A stretch of 58,333 nt of DNA from SKLM01 sp964450435 (GTDB lineage Bacteria; Chloroflexota; Anaerolineae; B4-G1): positions 1-58,333 of the forward strand of contig CAYVCX010000010.1 in the NCBI GenBank assembly GCA_964450435.1. Direction: 5' to 3'. The position numbers and the translations under genes are program-made. The number at the start of each line of letters is the position of its first letter. Position 1 is the first letter of the stretch. The notes under the pieces were generated by a model. The model worked only from the letters and a program-made list of their open reading frames with translations. It did no database searches and was not told the DNA's origin. Below, piece after piece: positions 17,433 to 24,882 of the stretch.

Positions 17433-18605
17433 CTATGGCCGTGTCGCGCTGCGCGATGCCTGCGCCAGCGCCTCTTCCACGAGGCGATCCATGTCGACGG
17501 TCTCTTCCGCCCGGCGCACGTCCTCGAGGCGCGGCCGGGTGACCACACGATTGGGCATCAAGAAACGACAGCAGTCGTCGGCCGGGAGTTGGGAGAACTC
17601 GAAGGTTCCGATGGCCCCGGCCCGGTTCACGATCTCCTGTTTGTCCATCCCGATCAGAGGCCTCAGGATGGGCATCGTTGCCGCATCCTCTGTGGCTGCC
17701 AGCCCTTCCAGGGTTTGGGAGGCGACTTGCCCCAGCGAATCGCCGCTTACCAGTGCCTTTCCGCCTTCGCGGCGGGCGAGGACCTCGGCCACGCGGACCA
17801 TCAGCCGGCGGTAAAGGAGCACCCGGAAGGGCGCGGGGGACCTGATGGTGATCTCCCGCTGCTGCCTGCCGATGGCCACAGCGTGAAAATGGGACTCCAT
17901 GCCGTATGCTCCCAGGGCTCGCACGATCTTCCGCACTCGCTTCTCGGCGCCGCGCCAGTCGCCGAAGGGGCGACTGTGGAAGTGGATGGGCGTCACCCGG
18001 CACCCCCGCTTGAGGGCCAGGTATCCGGCCACGGGTGAGTCTATCCCACCGGAGAGGAGGAGGCCTACCCTTCCACTCACACCGACCGGCAGACCGCCCG
18101 GCCCCGGGATGCGCCCAAAGGTGACGAGCAAGCGGTCGTGCAGCACCTCCACCCCGATATCGAGCGCAGCGTCGTCCAGCTGGACCGGCCAGCCGGTTCG
18201 TTCCTGAACGTCCGCCCCGAGCCTCCTCTCGATCTCCGGAGATGTGAGGGGGAACGACTTATCGGCGCGGGAGGCGCGGATGCGGAAGCTGTCCGCGGGT
18301 TGATCCGGCAGGTGCCCCAGGACGGCGGCACGGACCGCCTCGATGCTGCGCGCCGTCTGGAAAGCCGGGGCGAAATACGCGATGCCGAATACGGTGCTCA
18401 GCGCCTCCGCCCAGGCGGTTTCACGCTGTGGGGCTGTGAGACGAGCCAGGAGGCGGCCCGGCAGTCGCTCCACCTCCTCGACGCCCAGGGGCTCCAGCTG
18501 CTTCGCGGCGTTGTCTACCAGAGCGCGCTCGAAGAAGGGGCGATTCCGTCCCTTCAGGCCGATCTCGGCGTAGTGGATGACCGCGTAACGGCTAGCCGGC
18601 GTCAT
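17433..18605 (-). CDS. thiI: tRNA 4-thiouridine synthase ThiI (without rhodanese domain)
   Basis: 390 aa: N-terminal ferredoxin-like region, THUMP domain (about residues 60-165) and a PP-loop ATPase domain with S-G-G-I-D-S-P-V-A. ThiI adenylates U8 of tRNA and inserts sulfur; in many bacteria it also works in thiazole synthesis. The conserved D-D-C-C-R-F-L-M-P segment near residue 345 supplies the active-site Cys of the PP-loop domain. The E. coli C-terminal rhodanese domain is absent, so sulfur must come from a separate carrier. A rhodanese lipoprotein is encoded 143 nt upstream but is predicted to be outside the membrane. Confidence 0.92.
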   Translation of the reverse strand: MTPASRYAVIHYAEIGLKGRNRPFFERALVDNAAKQLEPLGVEEVERLPGRLLARLTAPQRETAWAEALSTVFGIAYFAPAFQTARSIEAVRAAVLGHLPDQPADSFRIRASRADKSFPLTSPEIERRLGADVQERTGWPVQLDDAALDIGVEVLHDRLLVTFGRIPGPGGLPVGVSGRVGLLLSGGIDSPVAGYLALKRGCRVTPIHFHSRPFGDWRGAEKRVRKIVRALGAYGMESHFHAVAIGRQQREITIRSPAPFRVLLYRRLMVRVAEVLARREGGKALVSGDSLGQVASQTLEGLAATEDAATMPILRPLIGMDKQEIVNRAGAIGTFEFSQLPADDCCRFLMPNRVVTRPRLEDVRRAEETVDMDRLVEEALAQASRSATRP

Positions 18606-18748
18606 TGCCTGCTCCTATCTGTGGGTGACACACAGGCTTGGATGCTCGCGCCGTCCGTTCAGAACCGCCGCCAGCAGGTGCGTGCCGGATGGAATCGGGT
18701 CCCAGCCCTTGCAATGAGAGACGTCCACGGCCTGCCTGGGCTCTGCAC

Positions 18749-19177
18749 TTAATTGCTGCCCGAGGCCAACGGGTAGCCCGCTTCGCGCCATCCGGCCAAT
18801 CCGCCCTGCAGGGCATACACACTCTCCGGGTTCCAGCCCTGCCTGATCACCTGGAGCGCCACCCGGGCGCTCTGTTCCTCGGCTGGTCAGGTGCAGTAGA
18901 AGATGAGGGCCGTGCCGTCGTCTGGCAGCTCGTGGATACGTGCGGGAGCTTGCTCTTCGGGGAAGGATACAGCTCCCGCGGCGTGCTGGATGCGGTGGGC
19001 ATCTGCCGACCGTGCGTCGTAAAGCACAGCCTTGCCCTCGTCCAGCAGGGCCTTGGCGTCCTTTGGACTGATGCGCTGCACGGCATCGCTGTTGTCGACG
19101 TCTGGGTTCGATCCCCCGCAGCTTGCCCACAGCAGAGCCAGGCTCCCTAGGAGGATAGCCCAGAACCATCTCTTCAT
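18749..19177 (-). CDS. Selenocysteine-containing rhodanese lipoprotein
   Basis: 142 aa if the in-frame UGA at 18887-18889 is read as Sec97. The signal peptide ends in the lipobox L-W-A-S-C (Cys20), so the enzyme is exported and lipid-anchored. One rhodanese domain follows: V-L-Y-D-A-R-S, H-R-I-Q-H-A-A-G-A, then the active loop I-F-Y-C-T-U-P-A-E-E-Q-S-A-R. Homologues commonly have Cys at the U position (Y-C-T-C-P). After the UGA the same frame encodes the rest of the domain, including V-Y-A-L-Q-G-G-L-A-G-W, to TAA at 18749. A stem-loop with correct SECIS spacing follows the UGA. GGAG precedes the ATG. Rhodaneses transfer sulfane sulfur; a Sec form might handle selenium or act as a peroxide- or thiol-reactive enzyme. 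A nonsense mutation is the alternative, but the intact downstream frame and the hairpin argue against it. Confidence 0.82.
18854..18872 (-). promoter_or_regulatory. Candidate bacterial SECIS hairpin of the rhodanese gene
   Basis: On the minus strand, 14 nt after the UGA, arms GAGCGCC and GGCGCTC form a perfect 7-bp stem around the loop CGGGT. The first loop G lies 23 nt after the UGA, within the roughly 16-37 nt window reported for bacterial SECIS elements, and the loop is G-rich as SelB recognition requires. Confidence 0.7.
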
Positions 19178-19238
19178 GTTTGTTCTCCTGACTGCTGTCG
19201 ACTCTCGAGCTATGCCGGTGGAGGCGCGGCCGTCGCCT

Positions 19239-20063
19239 CTACACAGAAGCGGGCAAGGGCTCGTGTCGCTCGCCTCCAGATCGCGTGCCCAGGTATACGG
19301 CGACGTAGTACCCTGCGTAGCTGAGGATCTCGATCAGGGATGGGTTGCCGTTGTAGCCGAAGAGTGCCTTGAGGAACGTCCCCACGGTACTGTCCTCGCT
19401 GAGGATGTAGTTCACGTCCCATACGTGCTCGACGATGGTGGGCAGGAGTGCTGCCTCCTGCAGCTCGTGGACGCCGTGGGCCACCAGGCCTGCGGCGAAG
19501 AGGATCAGGAGCACGCCGGTCACGCGGAAGAAGGTTCTTACGTTGAGCTCCCTGCCCGCGGCGAAGATCAACCAGCCAATTACAATCGCCGCGCTCAACC
19601 CCAGGGCGCCGCCGACGAGAGTCTCGCCGACCGTGGCGCTGAAGGCTGCGGCCGTCAGGAACAGGACCGTCTCGATCCCCTCGCGCACCACAGCCACGAA
19701 CGCGAGGCTGAACAGAGCCCACGAGTTCTCGTCGGTTACCGCACGTCGCACATCCGTTTCCAGATCCGCCTGGATCTTGCGTCCTTGCCTCTGCATCCAG
19801 AGGATCATCCAGGTCAGGACGGCGGCGGCCAGCAGCATAGCCACTGCCTCGAAGATCGCCTCAGCGCGTCCTTCGAAGGCCACGCCCAGGGTGTGGAACG
19901 CCAGCCCGGCGACGACGCTGACCGCCACGGCGGCCAGCACGCCGGCCCAGACAAGACGGCTGTGGTCGGCGCGTCCCATCTTGCGCAGTACGCCGAGCAC
20001 GATACCCACGATGAGCGCGGCCTCCAGTCCCTCTCGTAACGTGATCAAGAAAGATGTGAACAT
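19239..20063 (-). CDS. FTR1/EfeU-family iron permease
   Basis: 274-aa membrane protein with about seven hydrophobic segments. It carries both R-E-x-x-E motifs of the iron permease family: R-E-G-L-E at residues 10-14 and R-E-G-I-E near residue 127. FTR1/EfeU proteins move iron across the cytoplasmic membrane, usually with an oxidase or EfeO/EfeB partner. None is visible here; its neighbours are a P-type metal ATPase upstream and the Sec rhodanese downstream. GAGGAAG lies before the ATG. Confidence 0.88.
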   Translation of the reverse strand: MFTSFLITLREGLEAALIVGIVLGVLRKMGRADHSRLVWAGVLAAVAVSVVAGLAFHTLGVAFEGRAEAIFEAVAMLLAAAVLTWMILWMQRQGRKIQADLETDVRRAVTDENSWALFSLAFVAVVREGIETVLFLTAAAFSATVGETLVGGALGLSAAIVIGWLIFAAGRELNVRTFFRVTGVLLILFAAGLVAHGVHELQEAALLPTIVEHVWDVNYILSEDSTVGTFLKALFGYNGNPSLIEILSYAGYYVAVYLGTRSGGERHEPLPASV

Positions 20064-20241
20064 CTCACGACTTCCTCTCTGGATTCTGTCAAGACAGGGA
20101 AGGCTTGACGCTGGCCACCGATCCAGCCCTCACCATCTTCGTCGGGTTTCACCACTTCCCAATGCTCGTTCGGGATCGCCAGGTCCAGAACGAACGCAGT
20201 CTGAGCTCCGGAGCTGGCGATCCAGATCGAAGGGTCCCGTT

Positions 20242-22350
20242 CTAGCTTCGCAGGAGCCGGGCCGAGCTCGCCATAATCAGCAGATCCGGGATCGACTGCC
20301 CGGCGGCCGCGGCCACCGGTGGAAGGATGCCGACGGCGGCCAGGGTCATTCCGACGAGATTGTACGCCACACCCAACCCCAGGTTCTGCTGGATCACGCG
20401 GAAGGTGCGCCGCCCGACCTGTATGGCCTCCGGCAGCGTGCCCCAATCGTCCTGCATCAGCGCCACGTCGGCTGCCTCCAACGCCGCGTCGGTGCCCGCC
20501 ACACCCATTGCCACCCCCACATCAGCCTGTGCCAGGGCGGGGGCGTCATTCACTCCGTCGCCCACCATGAGCACCGTCCGTCCCTGGCCCTGGAGCTCCT
20601 TGACCACCGCGATCTTGTCCTCGGGCAGGAGCTCCGCCTGGTAGTCGACCCCCAGGTGCTCAGCCTCCGCCCGGGCTGTGCGCTCGCTGTCCCCGGTCAG
20701 CAGCAGGAGGTGCTCAATCCCCAGCTCCCGCAGTGCCTGTAGGGCCTCGGGGACCTCGGGACGGGGCTCGTCGGCGACGGACAGCAGGCCTACCACGCCC
20801 TCGTCGACGGCGACGAAGAAGGTGGTCTTTCCAGCGGCTTGCCATGTTGTCGCCTGAGCCTCAGCCTCCGGCGGCAAGGAGATGTTCTCCGCCTCCAGTA
20901 GCCGCTGGCTTCCTATCAGAAGTCGAACCCCGTCGGAGCGGGCCCGGACACCCATCCCCGCAAGCGCCTCGAACCTATCGGCCGGGGCTGGATCAAGGCC
21001 GCGTCTCCGCGCAGCCTGGCGCACGGCGGCTGCCACAGGGTGCTCGGAGAGCCGCTCGGCAGCGGCGGCCAGGCGAAGCAACTCGTTCTCAGTGCAGCCG
21101 TCCAGAGGGGCGACATCCGTCACCACGGGGCGTCCGAAGGTCAGCGTCCCGGTCTTGTCCATGACCAGCGTATCGACGCGGGCCAGCAGCTCCAGGTAGC
21201 GCCCTCCCTTGATCAGGATCCCGCGCCGTGCGGCCTGGCCCACGGCCGCGATGACGGCAGTCGGCGTGGCTAGAGCGATGGCACAGGCGCACGAGACGAG
21301 CAGCACTGCGATGGCGGCAGTGAGACCTCGGCCCAGCAGATAGGTCAGCGCCGCCGCCGCGACCACCACGGGGATGTACCAGGCGGTGAAACGGTCGGCC
21401 GCCCGCTGCACCGGGGCCTTGTTCGCCTCCGCTTCCTCCACCAGTTGGATGATGCGCCCCAGGGTGGTCTCCGCGCCGGCCCGTGTGATGTGCACCGTGA
21501 GAGCGCCGCCGTGGACAATCGACCCCGCAAATACCTCGCTTCCAGGTTCCTTGTGCAGCGGCATGCTCTCTCCCGTGATGGGCGACTGATCCACGGCGGC
21601 AGTCCCCGTCTCCACCCAACCGTCGGCAGGCACCTGCTCGCCGGGCCGCACGACCACCCGGTCGCCTGGCTTTAAGGCGTCGACAGGTACCTCTTCCTGC
21701 GTGCCGTCGCGCAAGCGGCGCGCAGTGTCCGGTGCCAGCTCCATCAACGCGCGAATGGCCTGGCGTGAGCGATCTGTGGTCAGGCTCTCCAAGGAATCCG
21801 ACACGCGCATGAAGAACACAATGACGACCGCCGCTGTGTACTCCCCGATGGTGAGGGCGCCGATGATCCCCAACGTCATGAGCGCGTGAGCCGTCACCTG
21901 GCCCCGGGAGAGGGCCTGAACTACTTTGCGGAATATGGGATAGCCACCGACCAGGATGGTCGCGATGGCCAGCCAGGGGGGAATACGCGCCAGGGTGGCC
22001 CCCAGGAGTCCAAGACGTTCGCCCACGGTTTCGACCAGGATCACCAGCACGATGATGGCGACGAAGAGGCCGGTCAGCCGCTCTGCCAGTTCCGAACCTG
22101 GGCCCGCCCCCAGGCCCAGGTTCTCGGGCCGGTCCTCCACCCGATAGCCGGCCCGCGCCACAGCCCGCGCAATCTGCTCCGTACCCGTCAGACCCGCGTC
22201 GTGGACAACGTCGAGCCGCTCGGCGCCCAGGTAGACCCGCGCCTCCCGCACGCCGGGTAGGCCCCGAACGGCTTCCTCCACGTGGAGGGCACACTCAGCG
22301 CAGTCCATCCCTTTGACCCTCAGACGCTTCCGCTGCCACTTGTTATCCAT
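20242..22350 (-). CDS. P1B-type metal ATPase with C-A-C in place of C-P-C
   Basis: 702 aa: one HMA domain with D-C-A-E-C (Cys17, Cys20), membrane segments, phosphorylation site D-K-T-G-T (Asp398), nucleotide motifs S-E-H-P-V and G-D-G-V-N-D-A-P. The metal-binding membrane motif, normally C-P-C in copper/zinc pumps, is S-C-A-C-A (354-356): the near-invariant proline is alanine (codon GCC). The end, Q-S-I-P-D-L-L-I-M-A-S-S-A-R-L-L-R, also differs from classical CopA. Metal specificity cannot be assigned. The gene lies between DUF169 (25 nt) and an FTR1 permease (178 nt), so iron is a reasonable guess. ATG 22350 has no clear SD; a TTG at 22356 is possible. Confidence 0.87.
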   Translation of the reverse strand: MDNKWQRKRLRVKGMDCAECALHVEEAVRGLPGVREARVYLGAERLDVVHDAGLTGTEQIARAVARAGYRVEDRPENLGLGAGPGSELAERLTGLFVAIIVLVILVETVGERLGLLGATLARIPPWLAIATILVGGYPIFRKVVQALSRGQVTAHALMTLGIIGALTIGEYTAAVVIVFFMRVSDSLESLTTDRSRQAIRALMELAPDTARRLRDGTQEEVPVDALKPGDRVVVRPGEQVPADGWVETGTAAVDQSPITGESMPLHKEPGSEVFAGSIVHGGALTVHITRAGAETTLGRIIQLVEEAEANKAPVQRAADRFTAWYIPVVVAAAALTYLLGRGLTAAIAVLLVSCACAIALATPTAVIAAVGQAARRGILIKGGRYLELLARVDTLVMDKTGTLTFGRPVVTDVAPLDGCTENELLRLAAAAERLSEHPVAAAVRQAARRRGLDPAPADRFEALAGMGVRARSDGVRLLIGSQRLLEAENISLPPEAEAQATTWQAAGKTTFFVAVDEGVVGLLSVADEPRPEVPEALQALRELGIEHLLLLTGDSERTARAEAEHLGVDYQAELLPEDKIAVVKELQGQGRTVLMVGDGVNDAPALAQADVGVAMGVAGTDAALEAADVALMQDDWGTLPEAIQVGRRTFRVIQQNLGLGVAYNLVGMTLAAVGILPPVAAAAGQSIPDLLIMASSARLLRS

Positions 22351-22375
22351 AGTCAAACCACGAAACGTCAGTGCC

Positions 22376-22981
22376 CTAAGCGCTCGCGTTACGTTTCGCC
22401 TCCGCTGCAGCGGCGTCCAATGACGCGTGCCGGGCCATCGCTTCGGGCAGCGCCACGAAGTCCGCCCACGACATCCCTACCGCCAGCTCCTCTTCTCGAA
22501 ATCCACACAACTCTCGCATGCCCGGGCAGAGGAGGCTCAGATGGGGTTGCCCGGTCTCAAAGACCCGGGCGATCACTTCCCCGCAGACGGCGTGAGTTCC
22601 CGTGCAGTGCGCTTTGATCCCCCCCGTCAATACGGCCAGCACCATGGCCTGACGAGGCGTGACGACGAACACCACCTGGTGTGCGCTCTCGACAGGCCCC
22701 ACCTGCACGCTGTTGACGCTGGCATGGATGCGCGGCTCGACGTCTACGTGCATCGGCTCGACCATCCCCAGGGCCAGGCTTGCCCCGGGACACTCGACGT
22801 CGCCGAGGCCGAAAGTGCGCGCTCCGCCGCTCAGATCCTCCCGCTCCAGGATGCAGAAGCGGAGCGCTGTGTGCGATGGGTTCGCCTGTCGAGGGCCCTC
22901 CCCGATATGGATACCCACCGGTTTGTGGGACAGATCGAGAAAAACCTGGACTTCGGCGGAGATGTTCTCGGCCGAGCTCAT
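22376..22981 (-). CDS. DUF169 family protein
   Basis: 201 aa, recognised as DUF169 (PF02596) from the early L-S-H-K-P-V-G-I, the central S-V-N-S-V-Q-V-G-P region, the V-F-V-V-T-P-R-Q-A segment and the late C-G-E-V-I-A-R with several cysteines. The family has no established biochemical role. It is common in anaerobes and often found with redox or metal genes. The ATG overlaps the TGA of the adenylyltransferase gene (ATGA), so the two are translationally coupled and probably act together in sulfur chemistry. The longer frame to 23029 is not used because the coupled ATG has an AGGGAG site. Confidence 0.78.
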   Translation of the reverse strand: MSSAENISAEVQVFLDLSHKPVGIHIGEGPRQANPSHTALRFCILEREDLSGGARTFGLGDVECPGASLALGMVEPMHVDVEPRIHASVNSVQVGPVESAHQVVFVVTPRQAMVLAVLTGGIKAHCTGTHAVCGEVIARVFETGQPHLSLLCPGMRELCGFREEELAVGMSWADFVALPEAMARHASLDAAAAEAKRNASA

Positions 22982-23829
22982 ATGCTTCTCCCTGGGACAG
23001 GGCCCGGCGGGCCCGAGCGCGATACGCAAGCGGCCTCGGACTGGCGTGGCTCCTGGTCGATCATCTCCGTGATCCTCGGATGCTCGCCGCAGACGGGGCA
23101 GTCGGGGTCCCGTGCCATCTCCATTTCAGTGAACTCCATCTGGAGGGCGTCGAAGACCAGAAAGCGCCCGACCAGCGGCCTCCCTACCTCCAGGAGGAGC
23201 TTGAGCGCCTCCGCCGCCTGGATGGAGCCGATGACGCCCGGCACCGCGCCCAGGACACCCGCTTCCTGGCAGCTCGGCACCGCGCCCGGCGGAGGTGGCT
23301 CGGGGAAGACACAACGATAACAAGGCCCACAGGGAGGGAAGACCGCTGCCTGCCCTTCGAACTGATAGACCGCGCCCAGCACCAGAGGTTTTTCGGACAG
23401 GACGCAGGCGTCGTTGACGAGATACTTGGTGCGGAAGTTGTCGCTCCCCTCCACAACCAGGTCATACGGTTCTATGATCTCCAGGACGTTCTGGGAGGTG
23501 AGCCGCTCTTGGTGCAACGTCAGCGTCACGTCCGAGTTGAGGGCACGGAGGATCTCGGCGGCTGATTCGGTCTTGGGACGGCCCACGTCCGCGGTGCGGT
23601 GCAGGATCTGTCGGTGGAGGTTGGATAGGTCCACGGTATCGCAGTCGGCAATGCCCAATGTGCCCACACCAGCCGCGGCCAGATAGAGGGCGGCCGGCGA
23701 ACCCAGCCCGCCCGCGCCCACCACGAGGACTTTTGAGGCCATGAGTTTCCGCTGTCCCTTCCCGCCCACGTGGGGCAGGATGATCTGGCGGCTGTAGCGG
23801 CGGATCTGCTCCTCCGTGAATCCAAACAC
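22978..23829 (-). CDS. E1-like adenylyltransferase (ThiF/MoeB/HesA family)
   Basis: 283 aa. The nucleotide-binding G-A-G-G-L-G is at 39-44, with S-R-Q-I-I-L-P and the D-x-V-D-L-S-N-L-H-R-Q motif behind it. A zinc site is formed by C-Y-R-C (170/173) and a late C-P-V-C. The probable active Cys is C187 in S-C-Q-E-A-G-V-L-G. Such enzymes adenylate the C-terminal Gly-Gly of ThiS, MoaD or CysO-like carriers before sulfur transfer. No small beta-grasp carrier gene is next to it; instead a JAMM peptidase and TusA are. The start is GTG 23829 after GGGAGGAC. Confidence 0.9.
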   Translation of the reverse strand: MFGFTEEQIRRYSRQIILPHVGGKGQRKLMASKVLVVGAGGLGSPAALYLAAAGVGTLGIADCDTVDLSNLHRQILHRTADVGRPKTESAAEILRALNSDVTLTLHQERLTSQNVLEIIEPYDLVVEGSDNFRTKYLVNDACVLSEKPLVLGAVYQFEGQAAVFPPCGPCYRCVFPEPPPPGAVPSCQEAGVLGAVPGVIGSIQAAEALKLLLEVGRPLVGRFLVFDALQMEFTEMEMARDPDCPVCGEHPRITEMIDQEPRQSEAACVSRSGPPGPVPGRSI

Positions 23830-23849
23830 GTCCTCCCGTTCCTCCTCCT

Positions 23850-24290
23850 CTAGCTTGCGACTCGCTCCGGACTCTGGATGGCGATGTTGACCTCCTCGAT
23901 CTCTCCGTCCTGGATGCGGAAGGCGCCCAGGATCGGAGGCCTGTCGTCGCTCAGAGAGATGATGAGATAGAAGGCATCCGGATAGGCCGCCATTGCCACG
24001 TCTGTTGGCGAAGGATACGCTGACGCGTCTACGTGAGAATGGTAGATGCCCACGATCTCCCTGCCTTGTTCCTCAATCTGGAGCATAGCGTCCACCTGAG
24101 CCTGAGGCTCCGCCAGATAGCGAATGGGGCTACTCTCCATATTCGGCAGAGGGTAGACCGTCTCCACCCGGCCGTCGCGACCGCCGAGGAGCCCGCAGGC
24201 CTCACCTGGGTGTTCGTCGCGGGCATGGTCTACCATCTGCACCACCTGCGGCGGTTCCAGAATCAGCCCTGGCTCCGACACGCGGGTCAT
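23850..24290 (-). CDS. JAMM/MPN+ metallopeptidase (Mec-like)
   Basis: 146 aa. The full JAMM metal-binding set is present: Glu30 in G-E-A-C-G-L-L-G, then H84-S-H86, Ser94 and Asp97 in H-x-H-x7-S-x2-D. Bacterial relatives (Mec in the CysO pathway, QbsD) cut amino acids or peptides from C-termini of ubiquitin-like sulfur carriers. The ATG at 24290 overlaps the tusA stop (ATGA), and the E1-like gene follows after 20 nt, so sulfur-carrier processing is the likely role. I prefer this start to the one at 24323 because of the overlap. Confidence 0.88.
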   Translation of the reverse strand: MTRVSEPGLILEPPQVVQMVDHARDEHPGEACGLLGGRDGRVETVYPLPNMESSPIRYLAEPQAQVDAMLQIEEQGREIVGIYHSHVDASAYPSPTDVAMAAYPDAFYLIISLSDDRPPILGAFRIQDGEIEEVNIAIQSPERVAS

Positions 24291-24538
24291 TCCGTGTCTC
24301 CCTTGCGCACCATCAACGTCCAAACACTCTCCGATATCTGCTGTATCTCCAGCACCTCGTGGCCCCGGTAGCCCAGGCTGCGGGGCACGTTCTCCACTGC
24401 CGGTCCGTGGTCGACCACGACCTCGAGAATCTGCCCGGGCATGATCTCCTCTAGCGCGAGCTTCGTCTTGACGAATGTGTAAGGGCAGACCTCGCCAGTC
24501 AGATCAAGCTTCTTGGTGACCTCCGTCTCGTTCCTCAT
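24287..24538 (-). CDS. TusA/SirA/YedF-family sulfur carrier
   Basis: 83 aa, the usual size of a TusA domain. The conserved Cys18 lies in L-T-G-E-V-C-P-Y-T-F-V-K-T-K, the C-P-x-P-x-x-x-x-x-K motif of the family with one Pro replaced by Thr. TusA relatives pass persulfide sulfur to tRNA, molybdenum or energy-metabolism partners; YedF forms are associated with selenium metabolism. It is the first gene of a tightly coupled run with the JAMM peptidase, E1-like enzyme and DUF169. No strong SD is seen before the ATG, which follows an RNA-like structured region. Confidence 0.86.
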   Translation of the reverse strand: MRNETEVTKKLDLTGEVCPYTFVKTKLALEEIMPGQILEVVVDHGPAVENVPRSLGYRGHEVLEIQQISESVWTLMVRKGDTE

Positions 24539-24561
24539 GCGTGCCCCGGTTCGAATGCGGG

Positions 24562-24627
24562 AGGGTTCCTCGGGGCCCCGAGCTTCTCTCCGGGGAGCAG
24601 TCAGCCCATTGAGCCACCAGGAACCCT
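24562..24627 (-). ncRNA. Candidate structured RNA element before tusA
   Basis: On the minus strand a perfect 9-bp stem (AGGGTTCCT at 24627-24619, AGGAACCCT at 24570-24562) encloses 48 nt. Inside is a second hairpin, CCCCG(G)AG / CTCGGGG, with a short AGAAG loop, plus a palindrome centred at 24575/24576. It sits in the 115-nt gap between the YHS gene and tusA, ending 24 nt before the ATG. The layout is like a small riboswitch, but I could not match a known class. Confidence 0.4.
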
Positions 24628-24653
24628 GTCCATTTCACCTCTAGGAGCGCGGG

Positions 24654-24830
24654 CTAACTGCCGTGCTGAGACTCCCCTGTGCGGCTCTCCTTCAGGTATT
24701 TCTCCGGATTCTTCTCGAAGGCCGCCTTGCAGCCTGGTGCACAGAAGTAATAGGTCTGTCCCTCGTGCTCCGCCTTGGCTGCGGCGGTCTCCGGTTCTAC
24801 TTCCATCTTGCAGACTGGATCGAGTGCCAT
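24654..24830 (-). CDS. YHS domain protein
   Basis: 58 aa. The start at ATG 24830 follows a perfect GGAGGT. The protein is a single YHS domain: D-P-V-C-K-M near the N-terminus, then Y-Y-F-C-A-P-G-C-K-A-A-F and N-P-E-K-Y. Paired cysteines suggest metal binding, and YHS proteins are often fused to or encoded beside copper P-type ATPases and act as metal carriers. Here it lies 52 nt after the copper ATPase gene in the same direction. Confidence 0.87.
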   Translation of the reverse strand: MALDPVCKMEVEPETAAAKAEHEGQTYYFCAPGCKAAFEKNPEKYLKESRTGESQHGS

Positions 24831-24882
24831 TTCAGTTACCTCCCTGATGTGGTCCATATTCTCTTGAAATTGAAGGCCATCG

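Noticed and set aside
24540..24640. selC or another tRNA in the gap before tusA (GGTTCGAAT resembles a T-loop)
   Set aside because: No acceptor stem, anticodon arm or T-stem pairing fits; the paired arms form a different, riboswitch-like layout.
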